Shown here piece after piece: positions 36,751 through 46,111 of a DNA stretch of 64,000 nt (positions are counted from its first letter, which is position 1; each line of letters begins with the position of its first letter). This DNA is from Pseudomonadota bacterium (GTDB taxonomy: Bacteria > Pseudomonadota > Alphaproteobacteria > Rhizobiales > Beijerinckiaceae), in the NCBI GenBank assembly GCA_023423995.1, contig JAFAEL010000225.1:4286-68285 (forward strand). Reading direction: 5' to 3'. The notes below the pieces were generated by a model. That model worked only from the letters and a program-made list of their open reading frames with translations, was not told the origin of the DNA and did not search any database. The position numbers and the translations under genes were made by a program.

Positions 36751-38330
36751 TGCGGAACATCGCCGACCGCGTGATCCTGGCCGAAGGGTGGAGTCGGGCG
36801 GGCGTCGCCCTCGCGGCCGGAGCGCTCGGCGCCCTCGCGATGCCGCCCTTCGGGTTGTGGCCGACGCTGTCCGTTTCGCTGGTCGTGGCGGTCTGGCTCA
36901 TCGACGGCTCAGGCGGCGCGACCCGTTGGGCAGCCGTCCGGCGGGCCGCCGGCATCGGGTGGGTCTGGGGCTTCGGCTACTTCCTTGCAGGGCTTTGGTG
37001 GATCGGCTCCGCCTTCCTGGTCCAGGCGGACGTCTTCGCCTGGCTGATGCCGTTCGGCGTGCTCGGGCTGCCGGCCCTGCTGGCGATCTTCATGGCCGTC
37101 GGGTTCGGGCTTGCGCGCCTCCTCTGGTCACCCTCCGGCTGGCGCATCTTCGCCTTCGCGTTCGGGATGACGGTCGCCGAATGGCTGCGCGGCCACGCTC
37201 TGACGGGCTTTCCCTGGAACACGCTCGGCATGGCGCTGGGCCAGAACCCCTGGCTCATGCAATCCGCCTCGATCCTCGGCCTGTATGGCCTGACCGCGCT
37301 TGCCACGCTCCTCCTCGCCGCCCCGGCGACGCTCTGGACGGGAGAGACGAGGGCGGAGCGGATCGGCCCGCTGTCCTGTGCCGCCCTGGTCCTTCTGGCG
37401 CTGGCCGGATGGGGAGCTTGGCGCCTCTCCGAGCCACCTCCTGCCGACGTCGCTGGCGTGCGGCTGCGGATTGTGCAGCCGAACCTCGCGCAGGACGCCA
37501 AGTTTCACGCCGGCCGCGGGCCCGAGATCCTGCGCCACTATCTCGAACTCAGCGGGCGTCCGTCCGCACCTGACACAGCGCCCCCCACCCACATCGTCTG
37601 GCCGGAATCCGCCTTTCCGTTCCTGCTCCACCGCGAGCCCGCCGCGCTCGGCATGATCGCCGACGCGCTGCCGCGCGGCGCCGTCCTGATCACCGGGGCG
37701 GCCCGCAGCAGCGGCGAGGGAGGCGCGACCCGCTACTTCAATGCCATCCAGGTCGTCGGCGATACGGGCGCGGTGCTGGCGAGCTACGACAAGGTGCACC
37801 TGGTGCCCTTCGGCGAATACGTCCCGGAACTCCTGGAGCAGGCGCTACGCGCGATCGGGATAAGGGAATTCGTTGCGATACCGGGCGGCTTCACGGCCGG
37901 GGAGCGACACACCGCCTTCTCCGTGCCGGGCATGCCAGCTGTCGCCGGAAGCGTCTGCTACGAGGCTATCTTTCCGGGAGAGACGATGCCTCCGGGGCCT
38001 CGCCCTGGGCTGATCCTGAACGTCACCAACGACGGCTGGTTCGGAGACACGCCCGGCCCCCGCCAGCACTTCGCCCAGGCGCGGCTACGGGCCGTGGAAC
38101 GGGGCATCCCCCTGATCCGGGCCGCCAATACGGGCATCTCCGCCGTGGTCGATCCGTATGGGCGGATAACAGCCCATCTCCCGGTCGGACGCGAAGGCGT
38201 CATCGATACGACGCTTCCAACCGTTGCAAACGTCACAGTTTTCGACGATGTCGGAAGTCTCATCTTCGCCGGGCTCTGTTCGGTGTTTCTCCTGGCCGCT
38301 CTGATTGGCTTGCGGCGTCGTCCACGCTAG
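36750..38330 (+). CDS. lnt: Apolipoprotein N-acyltransferase
   Basis: The protein has 526 residues. About six to seven N-terminal membrane helices are followed by a nitrilase-like periplasmic domain with the triad E286 (WPESAFPF), K348 (DKVHLVPFGEY) and C403 (SVCYEAIFPG). A final membrane helix ends the protein. It adds the third acyl chain to outer-membrane lipoproteins. It belongs to the ybeZ-ybeY-ybeX-lnt set conserved in many Gram-negatives. Confidence 0.95.
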   Translation: MRNIADRVILAEGWSRAGVALAAGALGALAMPPFGLWPTLSVSLVVAVWLIDGSGGATRWAAVRRAAGIGWVWGFGYFLAGLWWIGSAFLVQADVFAWLMPFGVLGLPALLAIFMAVGFGLARLLWSPSGWRIFAFAFGMTVAEWLRGHALTGFPWNTLGMALGQNPWLMQSASILGLYGLTALATLLLAAPATLWTGETRAERIGPLSCAALVLLALAGWGAWRLSEPPPADVAGVRLRIVQPNLAQDAKFHAGRGPEILRHYLELSGRPSAPDTAPPTHIVWPESAFPFLLHREPAALGMIADALPRGAVLITGAARSSGEGGATRYFNAIQVVGDTGAVLASYDKVHLVPFGEYVPELLEQALRAIGIREFVAIPGGFTAGERHTAFSVPGMPAVAGSVCYEAIFPGETMPPGPRPGLILNVTNDGWFGDTPGPRQHFAQARLRAVERGIPLIRAANTGISAVVDPYGRITAHLPVGREGVIDTTLPTVANVTVFDDVGSLIFAGLCSVFLLAALIGLRRRPR

Positions 38331-38387
38331 TGGCGCCGATGCCACAAGCTCCTGGGCGCTGGGCTGCGAGTAAAGGAGGCCGCCGGC

Positions 38388-38810
38388 ATGATCAAAGCGC
38401 CGAACGATGTTGACAGGCAGGTCGGCAGCCGCGTTCGGATGCGGCGCATGCTCATCGGCATGAGCCAGGAAAAACTCGGCGATGCTCTCGGGCTGACTTT
38501 CCAGCAGGTCCAGAAATACGAGAAGGGCACCAATCGGATCAGCGCGAGCCGGCTCCAGCAGATCTCGCAGGTTCTCGGGGTGTCCATCGAGTTCCTGTAC
38601 GGGAACGAGAACGCGCCCTCCGCCGGTTCTTCGCAGGGCTTTTCCGAGACGCCCCGCGCGGATTACGACGCCGACCTCCTGACCTCCGACGGGCTGAAGC
38701 TCCTGCGGGCGTACCGGGAGATCAAGGATCGGAAGGTGCGGCGACGCCTTGTCGAGTTGGCCCAGGCCCTGGCGGAGCGGGGCGGCGACGAGGACGATCG
38801 TTCGTCATAG
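38388..38810 (+). CDS. XRE-family helix-turn-helix regulator next to metK
   Basis: The protein has 140 residues. The HTH is VGSRVRMRRMLIGMSQEKLGDALGLTFQQVQKYEKGTNRISASRLQQIS (about 11-60). The C-terminal part (YDADLLTSDGLKLLRAYREIKDRKVRRRLVELAQAL) resembles the CpsR/CopG-free alphaproteobacterial XRE group. The ribosome site AAAGGAGG is exceptionally strong. A perfect 16-bp palindrome begins at its stop codon, upstream of metK, and is a plausible operator. Target genes are unknown; the adjacency with metK is widespread. Confidence 0.88.
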   Translation: MIKAPNDVDRQVGSRVRMRRMLIGMSQEKLGDALGLTFQQVQKYEKGTNRISASRLQQISQVLGVSIEFLYGNENAPSAGSSQGFSETPRADYDADLLTSDGLKLLRAYREIKDRKVRRRLVELAQALAERGGDEDDRSS

Positions 38811-38824
38811 CGAACGCGTTCGCT
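38809..38824. promoter_or_regulatory. 16-bp perfect palindrome between XRE regulator and metK
   Basis: AGCGAACGCGTTCGCT reads the same on both strands and abuts a TTGACC (38824-38829), a possible -35 element for metK. It overlaps the regulator's stop codon. A dimeric repressor site, possibly for the XRE protein itself, is the simplest reading. It is not seen upstream of the XRE gene. Confidence 0.5.
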
Positions 38825-38884
38825 TGACCGGGCCCGCCTCGGATGCGAGAAGCCGCGTTCAGCTGACAACCGGTCGGAGCGAAC

Positions 38885-40081
38885 GTGACGCGGGCCAACT
38901 ACCTCTTCACCAGCGAATCGGTCTCCGAAGGCCATCCCGACAAGGTATGCGACCGGATCTCGGACGAGGTCGTCGACGCATTCTTCCACGCGGGGGCCAA
39001 GGAAGGGCTCGATCCCTGGAGCATCCGCGCCGCCTGCGAGACGCTGGCGACGACCAACCGCGTTGTCATCGCAGGTGAATACCGCGGCCCGGCGAGCGTG
39101 GACGAGGCCGTGATCGCGGACCTCACCCGCAAGGCCATCAAGGACATCGGCTACGAGCAGGACGGGTTTCACTGGGAGAACGCCCAGATCGAAGTCCTGC
39201 TGCACGGGCAGTCGTCGGACATCGCCCAGGGCGTGGACGCGGCCGGCAACAAGGATGAGGGCGCGGGCGACCAGGGCATCATGTTCGGCTATGCCTGCCG
39301 CGAGACGCCTGAGCTCATGCCGGCCCCGATCTTCTACGCGCACAAGATCCTTCGCGACCTCACGGCTGCCCGCAAGTCGGGCCAGGGCCCCGCAGCGGTG
39401 CTCGGCCCCGACGCCAAGAGCCAGGTCACGGTCGAGTATCGCGACGGCAAGCCGGTCGGCGTGACCCAGATCGTCCTCTCGACCCAGCACCTCGATCCGA
39501 ACCTCTCGTCCGAGGACGTTCGGGGCATCGTCGAGCCCTACATTCGCAAGGCACTGCCCGAAGGCTGGATCTCCGGCTCGACCGTCTGGCACGTGAACCC
39601 GACCGGCAAGTTCGTGATCGGCGGCCCCGACGGCGATTGCGGCCTCACCGGACGCAAGATCATCGTCGACACCTATGGCGGTGCGGCCCCGCACGGCGGC
39701 GGCGCCTTCTCCGGCAAGGATCCGACGAAGGTGGACCGCTCGGCGGCCTACGCGGCCCGCTACCTCGCCAAGAACGTCGTCGAGGCCGGCCTCGCGGATC
39801 GCTGCACAATCCAGCTTTCCTACGCGATCGGCGTTGCCAAGCCGCTGTCGATCTATGCCGACCTGACGGGCGCGCAGGTCGATCCCGGCAAGCTCGAGAA
39901 GACCCTGATGGAGATCATGGATCTGTCTCCGCGCGGGATCCGCTCGCATCTCGACCTGAACAAGCCGATCTACGCCCGCACATCGGCCTATGGCCATTTC
40001 GGCCGCACCCCGGACGAGGATGGCGGCTTCTCCTGGGAGCGGACCGACCTCGCGGCCGAGCTGCGCTCGGCGCTGTCGTAA
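38885..40081 (+). CDS. metK: S-adenosylmethionine synthetase
   Basis: The protein has 398 residues from GTG 38885. MetK signatures are [24 protein letters not shown] and [18 protein letters not shown] (with PHGGG just before). It makes SAM from methionine and ATP, feeding the methyltransferase encoded next and MiaB upstream. No SAM-type riboswitch is recognisable in the short leader (38825-38884). Confidence 0.97.
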   Translation: MTRANYLFTSESVSEGHPDKVCDRISDEVVDAFFHAGAKEGLDPWSIRAACETLATTNRVVIAGEYRGPASVDEAVIADLTRKAIKDIGYEQDGFHWENAQIEVLLHGQSSDIAQGVDAAGNKDEGAGDQGIMFGYACRETPELMPAPIFYAHKILRDLTAARKSGQGPAAVLGPDAKSQVTVEYRDGKPVGVTQIVLSTQHLDPNLSSEDVRGIVEPYIRKALPEGWISGSTVWHVNPTGKFVIGGPDGDCGLTGRKIIVDTYGGAAPHGGGAFSGKDPTKVDRSAAYAARYLAKNVVEAGLADRCTIQLSYAIGVAKPLSIYADLTGAQVDPGKLEKTLMEIMDLSPRGIRSHLDLNKPIYARTSAYGHFGRTPDEDGGFSWERTDLAAELRSALS

Positions 40082-40094
40082 CCCGGCCGGGATC

Positions 40095-40853
40095 GTGACG
40101 GCCGGGCCGGAGGCGCCCGGCTCCTTCTTCGGGCGGCGCAAGGGCAAGGCGCTCAGGGCAGGACAGTCCGAGCGCGTGGAGCACATGCTGCCGCAGCTGC
40201 GCGTGCCCGTACCGCCTCGCAGCATGGAGCCGCATTCGGCAGCCTCTCACCTGGGGACGCTGTCGGTCGGGCTGAGCGAGAAAACCGCGCTCATCGATCC
40301 CCGCGAGCTATTTCCGGTTCCTCCGGCAGAGATCTGGCTGGAGAGCGGCTTCGGAGGCGGCGAGCATCTCGCGCATCAAGCTCGGTCCCACCCGGATATC
40401 GGTTTCATCGGGGTGGAGCCGTTCGTGAACGGGGTCGCCAAGCTCCTCGGCGCGATCGCCGAAGAGAGGCTCTCCAACATCCGCATCTGGGACGATGACG
40501 CGACCCAGTTGCTGCCGGTCCTGATGCCGGCAAGCCTCGACCGGGTCTACATCCTCTATCCGGACCCATGGCCGAAGCGGCGTCAGCGGAAGCGGCGTTT
40601 CGTCTCGGACGAGACCCTGGCCGCGCTCGCGCGGGTCATGCGGCCGGGTGCGGAACTCCGCTTCGCCACCGATATCGACGACTACGCAGGCTGGGTGCTT
40701 GCCCGCATTGCCCGCTCCCCGGATTTCGCCTGGGAAGCCACGGCACCGGCGGATTGGCGATGCTCCTGGCCGGGCTGGCCGAGCACCCGCTACGAGCAGA
40801 AGGCCCGACGCGAAGGCCGGTCCTCCGCCTACCTCACGTTTCGTCGGCTCTGA
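40095..40853 (+). CDS. trmB: tRNA (guanine-N7-)-methyltransferase TrmB
   Basis: The protein has 252 residues from GTG 40095; the in-frame extension into metK is rejected. It shows the SAM-binding segment EIWLESGFGGGEHL, EPFVNGVAKLL and the catalytic ILYPDPWPKRRQRKRRFV motif of TrmB, with the C-terminal TRYEQKARREGR. It methylates G46 of tRNA. Its last 20 bases overlap the convergent DUF2336 gene. Confidence 0.95.
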   Translation: MTAGPEAPGSFFGRRKGKALRAGQSERVEHMLPQLRVPVPPRSMEPHSAASHLGTLSVGLSEKTALIDPRELFPVPPAEIWLESGFGGGEHLAHQARSHPDIGFIGVEPFVNGVAKLLGAIAEERLSNIRIWDDDATQLLPVLMPASLDRVYILYPDPWPKRRQRKRRFVSDETLAALARVMRPGAELRFATDIDDYAGWVLARIARSPDFAWEATAPADWRCSWPGWPSTRYEQKARREGRSSAYLTFRRL

Positions 40854-41910
40854 CGCCACGGCGTCCGGCCGCGCCCTTGTCGGGGCCGTTCAGCACAAGC
40901 AAGGCCCGCCGGGCAGCCGAGCGGGAAATCGCATCGAAGGGTGGGTCGAGGGGACCTTCCTTGGGGGCGGGAAGCAGCGGGTGGCGCATGCCGAGCAGCG
41001 CCCGCACGGTGCGCCACGACCAGTTGTTCGCCTTGCCGATCACCACCACCCGCGCATCGTCGCGCTCTCGGAAAGCCCCTTCGACCAGGGAGACGGGAAG
41101 CCCCGCGAGAAGCGCGACCGCAAAGATCGCCTCCGCGGCTGCGCCTTTCCGCGCCAGAGAGGCGACATCCGCCTCGGAGAGGGTGCGCTTCTCCGAGATC
41201 CGACCCAGGTGGTCCTGCGCAGCCGCGTAATCGAACCCGAAAGGCGGGACGGGAGCAGGGCGTTCCGGCGGACCGCCGAGCTGAAGCTCGAAGCGGGCCC
41301 TGGCGCCCTCCTTCGCGAGCGCCACGAGGCGGCGGACCTCGTCGTTACTCAGGTCGCTGCGGGCGCCGAGGAGATCCTGAAGGGCGTCGTCTCCGCGCGA
41401 TCGCTCCAGGAGCTCCTCCTTGCCGAGCGGCGAGAAGCGGGCGCCGGCATTCGCCGCAATCGCCCGCCGTACGCCGCCGTCCCCCTGCGTGACCAGAACG
41501 TCCGTGACGAGTTCCGACACCATCGGGCGCTCGCAGATCGCCGCCATGTGCTCCGGCCCGCGCAGCACCGCCGCTTCGATGAGATCCTGGTCGGTGAGCT
41601 GCCTCGAGCGCGCGAGCATCGGGCGCGCGACCACGATCTGCGCGTCCAAGGCCAGCGCACGGGTGACATTCGGCGGGGATCTGGCGAGGCCGGCGAGGCG
41701 GTCGGCGAGGCTGGCCTTGGCGGCCGTCGGAACGGCGGCCGTGAAGCGGCCGAGCACGTCATCGAAAAGCTCGATCTGCTCGCCGTCGAAGCGCTCGGCG
41801 TCTCTGACGTACAGGTCCGCGATCTTCGCGAGCGTGCGTTCGCACGCGGGCGCCGAGCGCTGCGCGATCGTGCCTTCGAGATCTCTGATGAAGTGCGAAA
41901 GACCTGTCAC
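40834..41910 (-). CDS. DUF2336 domain protein
   Basis: The protein has 358 residues, mostly alpha-helical repeat-like (HEAT-type) segments such as RALALDAQIVVARPML and RPMVSELVTDVLVTQGDGGVRRAIAANAG. This matches DUF2336, an alphaproteobacterial family with no established biochemical role. It has no signal peptide or membrane helix, so is likely cytoplasmic. The 3' end overlaps trmB by 20 bp in a tail-to-tail arrangement. Confidence 0.85.
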   Translation of the reverse strand: MTGLSHFIRDLEGTIAQRSAPACERTLAKIADLYVRDAERFDGEQIELFDDVLGRFTAAVPTAAKASLADRLAGLARSPPNVTRALALDAQIVVARPMLARSRQLTDQDLIEAAVLRGPEHMAAICERPMVSELVTDVLVTQGDGGVRRAIAANAGARFSPLGKEELLERSRGDDALQDLLGARSDLSNDEVRRLVALAKEGARARFELQLGGPPERPAPVPPFGFDYAAAQDHLGRISEKRTLSEADVASLARKGAAAEAIFAVALLAGLPVSLVEGAFRERDDARVVVIGKANNWSWRTVRALLGMRHPLLPAPKEGPLDPPFDAISRSAARRALLVLNGPDKGAAGRRGVRADET

Positions 41911-42102
41911 GTCCGGCAGGGTAGAGCGGACTTCCTCACCATCGCGTTAGCCGTGTTCCAAGCGGTCTGTGGACGGCGGGCGCCTCGCTTTGAACCCTAA
42001 GACTCGCCCGGGATATAGTGACCGCAGGGTGATTCGCATCGAACCTCGGGGGCGCCTGCCCGCGGCGCTCGGCCTGTTTCAGACACCCGGAACTCGGACG
42101 AT

Positions 42103-42603
42103 ATGCCCAATTTGATCTACGATCCTGCCCGGTCCGAACATCCACTGGACGTCGTCGAGCGCCTCGCCTCGATGAAGGAGTGGAGCTTCGATCGCGCCGA
42201 GATGGACGAGATGTCGGTCTCGGTATCCGGGCGGTGGGCCGAGTACCACGTCGCCTACACCTGGATCGAGAACGTCGAGGCGCTTCATGTCGCCTGCGCG
42301 TTCGATCTCAAGGTTCCTGACCGTCGGCGAAGCGAGATCCTGCAGCTGATCTCCTTCGCCAACGAGCAGCTCTGGGTCGGGCATTTCGATCTCTGGACGT
42401 CGGAGAACGTCGTCATGTTCCGGCATGCCCTGCTGCTGTCGGGCGGGGCGGAACCTACGCACGGTCAGTGCGAGATCCTGCTGAAGGCCGCCGTGGACGC
42501 GTGCGAGCGCTATTATCAAGCCTTCCAGTTCGTGCTCTGGGCCGGCAAGAGCGCGAAGGAAGCGATCGAGGGCGTGCTCTTCGTGACCGAAGGCGAGGCC
42601 TGA
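42103..42603 (+). CDS. YbjN domain protein
   Basis: The protein has 166 residues. The YbjN fold resembles type III secretion chaperones; conserved stretches are PLDVVERLASMKEWSFDR and RRSEILQLISFANEQLWVGHFDLW. E. coli YbjN affects motility and stress tolerance by an unknown route. In Hyphomicrobiales the gene usually precedes proC, as here (47 bases apart), implying co-transcription. Confidence 0.87.
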   Translation: MPNLIYDPARSEHPLDVVERLASMKEWSFDRAEMDEMSVSVSGRWAEYHVAYTWIENVEALHVACAFDLKVPDRRRSEILQLISFANEQLWVGHFDLWTSENVVMFRHALLLSGGAEPTHGQCEILLKAAVDACERYYQAFQFVLWAGKSAKEAIEGVLFVTEGEA

Positions 42604-42650
42604 GCGGATCGTGGCTTGATCCGGCTGGCGCTTGGTGCCAACCGGAGAGG

Positions 42651-43490
42651 ATGAGCAACGGGACCGACAACCAATCCGAGCTCCCTAAATCCCTGCTGCT
42701 CGTGGGCGCAGGCAAAATGGGGGGCGCCATGCTCGAAGGATGGCTCGCCAAGGGCCTCGATCCGGCGCGCCTGACCGTCCTCGACCTCCATCCCTCTCCG
42801 TCGCTTCTCGACTTCGCGGGAACGACCGGGCTCCGCCTCAATCCCGACCCCGCCCGCATCAGCGAGCCCGAGGTGCTGGTCCTCGGCATCAAGCCGCAGG
42901 CACTCACCGAGGCGGCGCCCGGCATCTCGCGCTTCGCCGGCCCCGCGACGCTCGTCATCTCGATACTGGCCGGCAAGACCGTTGCCGACCTCACCCGAGC
43001 CCTGCCGAATGCCGCCGCTATCGTGCGGGCGATGCCGAATCTGCCCGCGTCGATCGGGCGCGGAGCGACGGGCGCCTTTGCGAGCTCTTCCGCCACCGAT
43101 CGCCAGCGCAGCCTCACCCAGGCCCTGCTGTCCGCGGTCGGCGTGGTCGAATGGATCGACCGCGAGGAGTGCATCGACGCCGTAACGGCCGTGTCGGGCT
43201 CCGGGCCGGCCTATGTCTTCCACCTTGCGGAGTGCCTGGCCGAGGCGGGCCGCGAGGCGGGCCTCGAGGCCGGCGTCGCAGAGCGCCTGGCGCGCGAGAC
43301 GATCATCGGCGCGGCCGAACTCCTGTCCGGGTCGGGCTTGGATCCCGCGGTCCTGCGGCAGAACGTGACCTCGCCCGGAGGCACGACCGCCGCCGCGCTC
43401 GACGTCCTGATGGCTGCGGACGGAATGGGATTCCTCATGCGGCGCGCCGTTCAGGCTGCGAAGCGGCGCGCGGGCGAACTCTCGGGCTGA
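42651..43490 (+). CDS. proC: Pyrroline-5-carboxylate reductase
   Basis: The protein has 279 residues from ATG 42651 with GGAGAGG upstream. Rossmann motif SLLLVGAGKMGGAMLEGWL is followed by the ProC dimer domain signature TAVSGSGPAYVFHLAECL and the C-terminal VTSPGGTTAAALDVL. It catalyses the last step of proline synthesis with NAD(P)H. The long upstream open frame is within ybjN. Confidence 0.95.
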   Translation: MSNGTDNQSELPKSLLLVGAGKMGGAMLEGWLAKGLDPARLTVLDLHPSPSLLDFAGTTGLRLNPDPARISEPEVLVLGIKPQALTEAAPGISRFAGPATLVISILAGKTVADLTRALPNAAAIVRAMPNLPASIGRGATGAFASSSATDRQRSLTQALLSAVGVVEWIDREECIDAVTAVSGSGPAYVFHLAECLAEAGREAGLEAGVAERLARETIIGAAELLSGSGLDPAVLRQNVTSPGGTTAAALDVLMAADGMGFLMRRAVQAAKRRAGELSG

Positions 43491-43556
43491 GCACCCCTTA
43501 AGCGGAGGCGGTCCGGGCACTACAATAGGCAGCAATCGCAAGGGAGCATGTTGAAG

Positions 43557-44360
43557 ATGTCCGACACGATGCAGCCAGGCGCCTCCGGCTCCGCCTTCGC
43601 GACGGCTGCCGCGGCCGCGAGCAGCGCCAAGGAGCAGGCATCCCAGGCACCGGTGCCAGGCGGCAACAAGCGCGAGCAGGTCGTCGAGGCGCTGATGCGG
43701 CTCGCCGCAGAACAGCCCTGGGACGACATCGAACTGGCCGATGTCGCGCGCGAGGCCGGACTGACCCTTTCCGAGATGCGCGACCTCTTCCCTTCGAAGG
43801 GCGCAATCCTCGAGGGGTTCACGCGGATGATCGACAAGAAGGTCATCGACGGCACCACGCAGGATCTCGCCGGAGAGCCCGCGCGCGAACGTGTCTTCGA
43901 CGTGTTCATGCGGCGGCTCGACGCCATGGCGCCCCACAAGCGCGCGCTGCGCCGGATCGGCTACGCGATGCGTTCGGACCCGCTCTCGATGGCGGCGCTC
44001 AACCGCTCCGCCCTGAACTCCATGCGCTACATGCTGGCGGCAGCCGGAGTTCCGACCGAGGGCTCGCTCGGCTTCGTGAAGCTCCAGGGCAGCGTGATCG
44101 CGCTCGCGAACGTGATGGAGACCTGGTTCGACGACGACGATCCGACCCAGGCGAAGACCATGGCGCGGCTCGACCGTGAGCTGACGCGCGGGGAGCGCAT
44201 CCTGGAACGCGCCGACGATGTCCGGAGGCTCACCGCGCCTCTGCGGGCCATAGGGCACGCGTTGTTCGACGGCGGCCGCCGAGTGCGCCGGCGGGGGGAT
44301 CGATCGGCAGACCGCGAGGAGGGCGAGGGCGAATCGCGCGATCCGGCCGCTGCGATCTGA
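43557..44360 (+). CDS. TetR-fold protein with COQ9-like C-terminal region
   Basis: The protein has 267 residues from ATG 43557, which has AGGGAG 10 bases upstream; ATG 43548 lies only 1 base after it. Residues 35-85 form a TetR-type helix-turn-helix (VVEALMRLAAEQPWDDIELADVA...TLSEMRDLFPSKGAI). The C-terminal half contains VMETWFDDDDPTQAKTMARLDREL, resembling the lipid-binding region of COQ9, a TetR-fold protein of ubiquinone synthesis. A Ser/Ala-rich N-terminus and charged tail flank it. It could be a regulator or a COQ9-type lipid carrier; no other ubiquinone gene is nearby. Confidence 0.78.
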   Translation: MSDTMQPGASGSAFATAAAAASSAKEQASQAPVPGGNKREQVVEALMRLAAEQPWDDIELADVAREAGLTLSEMRDLFPSKGAILEGFTRMIDKKVIDGTTQDLAGEPARERVFDVFMRRLDAMAPHKRALRRIGYAMRSDPLSMAALNRSALNSMRYMLAAAGVPTEGSLGFVKLQGSVIALANVMETWFDDDDPTQAKTMARLDRELTRGERILERADDVRRLTAPLRAIGHALFDGGRRVRRRGDRSADREEGEGESRDPAAAI

Positions 44361-44729
44361 ATGCGCGAAAGCATGAGCGAGAACCTGCGCCCGGGCCAGA
44401 TCGCGTTCGGGGACTTCCTGAAGGTCGACATCCGTGTCGGCCGGATCATCCGGGCCGAGCCCTTTCCGGAGGCGCGGAAGCCCGCAATCAGGCTCCTCAT
44501 CGATCTCGGGCCGGAATTCGGCGAGCGGAAATCCTCGGCCCAGATCACGCGCCACTACCAGCCGGAGGAGCTGGTCGGCCGGCAGGTGCTCTGCGTGGTC
44601 AACTTCCCGCCCCGGCAGATTGGCCCGATGCTCTCGGAGGTGCTGACGCTGGGTGTGCCGGACGAGGACGGCGAGGTGGTCCTGATCACACCCGACCAGA
44701 ACGTGCCGGTCGGCGGCCGCCTCTTCTGA
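44361..44729 (+). CDS. csaA: CsaA-type tRNA-binding domain protein (chaperone-like)
   Basis: The protein has 122 residues; ATG 44373 (MSENLRPGQ) may be the true start. It is a single OB-fold tRNA_bind domain: [37 protein letters not shown] and [16 protein letters not shown]. CsaA binds tRNA and has chaperone and secretion-related activity in Bacillus. It follows the TetR-fold gene directly and converges on the histidine kinase gene with a 3-base gap. Confidence 0.9.
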   Translation: MRESMSENLRPGQIAFGDFLKVDIRVGRIIRAEPFPEARKPAIRLLIDLGPEFGERKSSAQITRHYQPEELVGRQVLCVVNFPPRQIGPMLSEVLTLGVPDEDGEVVLITPDQNVPVGGRLF

Positions 44730-44732
44730 GGC

Positions 44733-46109
44733 TCAGGCCGGGATTCGCACCGAGGCGCGCAGACCACCGAGCGGGCTATCGCTCAGCGTGACGTCGCCCC
44801 CATGAGAGCGGGCGATGTCGCGCGCGATCGCGAGGCCGAGCCCCGACCCGCTCTCGTCCTGGTTGCGCGCCTCGTCGAGGCGAACGAAGGGCTTGAAGAC
44901 CTCCTCGCGAGCCTCGGGCGGAATGCCAGGGCCATCGTCGTCGACGTGGACGGTGAGCCAGCGCCCTTCGTGATGCGCCGTGATGGCGATGTGCTCCCCA
45001 TGGCGGGCAGCATTCGACAGGAGGTTGAACAGGAGGCGCTTGAACGCGTCGACCCGCAGCGTCACGTGGGGGTCGCCGACGATCTCCAGGCTCGTTTCCT
45101 GTCCCGAACGCTCCGCATCGCTTCGCAACTCGGACAGGAGCTGCGTCAGATCCACCGTCGCCGCCTGCTCGCCGAAATCGCCCCGGGCGAAGGCAAGATA
45201 TCCCTCGAGCATCCGGCCCATCTCGTCGATGTCCCGGCGAAGGTCCTCCACCTCCGGCGTCTGGTCGAGGAGCGCGAGCGATAGGCGAAACCGCGTCAGG
45301 ATGGTCCGCAGATCGTGGCTGACGCCATTCAGCATGGTCGTCCGCTGGTCCATGGCCCTCTCGATGCGGCGCTTCATCTCCAGGAAGGCGTGCCCCGCCT
45401 GGCGCACCTCGCGCGCGCCGCGTGGCCTGAACTCGATCTCGCGCCCGCGCCCGAAATCCTCCGCCGCGATCGCGAGCTTCTGGATGGGTCGGATCTGATT
45501 CCGCAGGAACAGGATCGCGACCGCGAGCAGGATCAGGGAGGTCCCGACCATCCAGACGAGGAAGATGTGCGAGTTCGACGCGTAGGCCTGGCTCCGCCGC
45601 GCGAAGACGCGCAGGACCGTTCCCTCCTTCAGGAGGATGCGGATCTCGATGAACGAGGATCGGCCGACGGTGTCGATCCAGAACGGTCGCCCGATCTGGC
45701 GCCTGATCTCGTCCGAAAGGGCCTCGTCCAGGAGCGAGAAGAATGGCGGGGGCAACGGCGAGGGGAGGTTCACGCCCTCCAGGATCTCGACGTTGAGGTT
45801 CAGCCGCTCCGCCGCGATGCGCGACAGCTGATCGGCCGTGATCGCCCGGGGAAAGTTCTCGTGAACATCGATCAGGGCCGCGATGTCGGCCGTCACGGCA
45901 GCCGAGAGGCGCTGCGTCACGAGCTGCCAGTGCCGCTCCATGAACACGTAGGCGACGACCGATTGGAGCAGCACGAACGGCGTGATGATGATGATCAGGG
46001 ACCGGGCATAGAGCCCCTTCGGCAGTTGCCGCGCGAAATAGCGCACGACCCGCCGGACGAATTCCCGCAGGGCGGCACGAGGCTGCTCGAGCAGGGCCGA
46101 CGCGCTCAT
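44733..46109 (-). CDS. Sensor histidine kinase, EnvZ-like
   Basis: The protein has 458 residues. Two membrane helices (about 37-57 and 181-202) enclose a 120-residue periplasmic sensor. A HAMP segment (about 205-255), phospho-acceptor H265 (NGVSHDLRTILTRFRLSLALL) and an ATPase domain with N box SNAARHG, VDDDGPGIP and GSGLGLAIARDIA follow. It is the third gene of a MarR-regulator-kinase operon. The partner is surely the adjacent OmpR-type regulator. The sensed signal is unknown. Confidence 0.93.
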   Translation of the reverse strand: MSASALLEQPRAALREFVRRVVRYFARQLPKGLYARSLIIIITPFVLLQSVVAYVFMERHWQLVTQRLSAAVTADIAALIDVHENFPRAITADQLSRIAAERLNLNVEILEGVNLPSPLPPPFFSLLDEALSDEIRRQIGRPFWIDTVGRSSFIEIRILLKEGTVLRVFARRSQAYASNSHIFLVWMVGTSLILLAVAILFLRNQIRPIQKLAIAAEDFGRGREIEFRPRGAREVRQAGHAFLEMKRRIERAMDQRTTMLNGVSHDLRTILTRFRLSLALLDQTPEVEDLRRDIDEMGRMLEGYLAFARGDFGEQAATVDLTQLLSELRSDAERSGQETSLEIVGDPHVTLRVDAFKRLLFNLLSNAARHGEHIAITAHHEGRWLTVHVDDDGPGIPPEAREEVFKPFVRLDEARNQDESGSGLGLAIARDIARSHGGDVTLSDSPLGGLRASVRIPA

Positions 46110-46111
46110 GA

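Noticed and set aside
38811-38884. SAM riboswitch upstream of metK
   Set aside because: The leader is too short and none of the known SAM or SAH riboswitch cores is visible; only the palindrome stands out.
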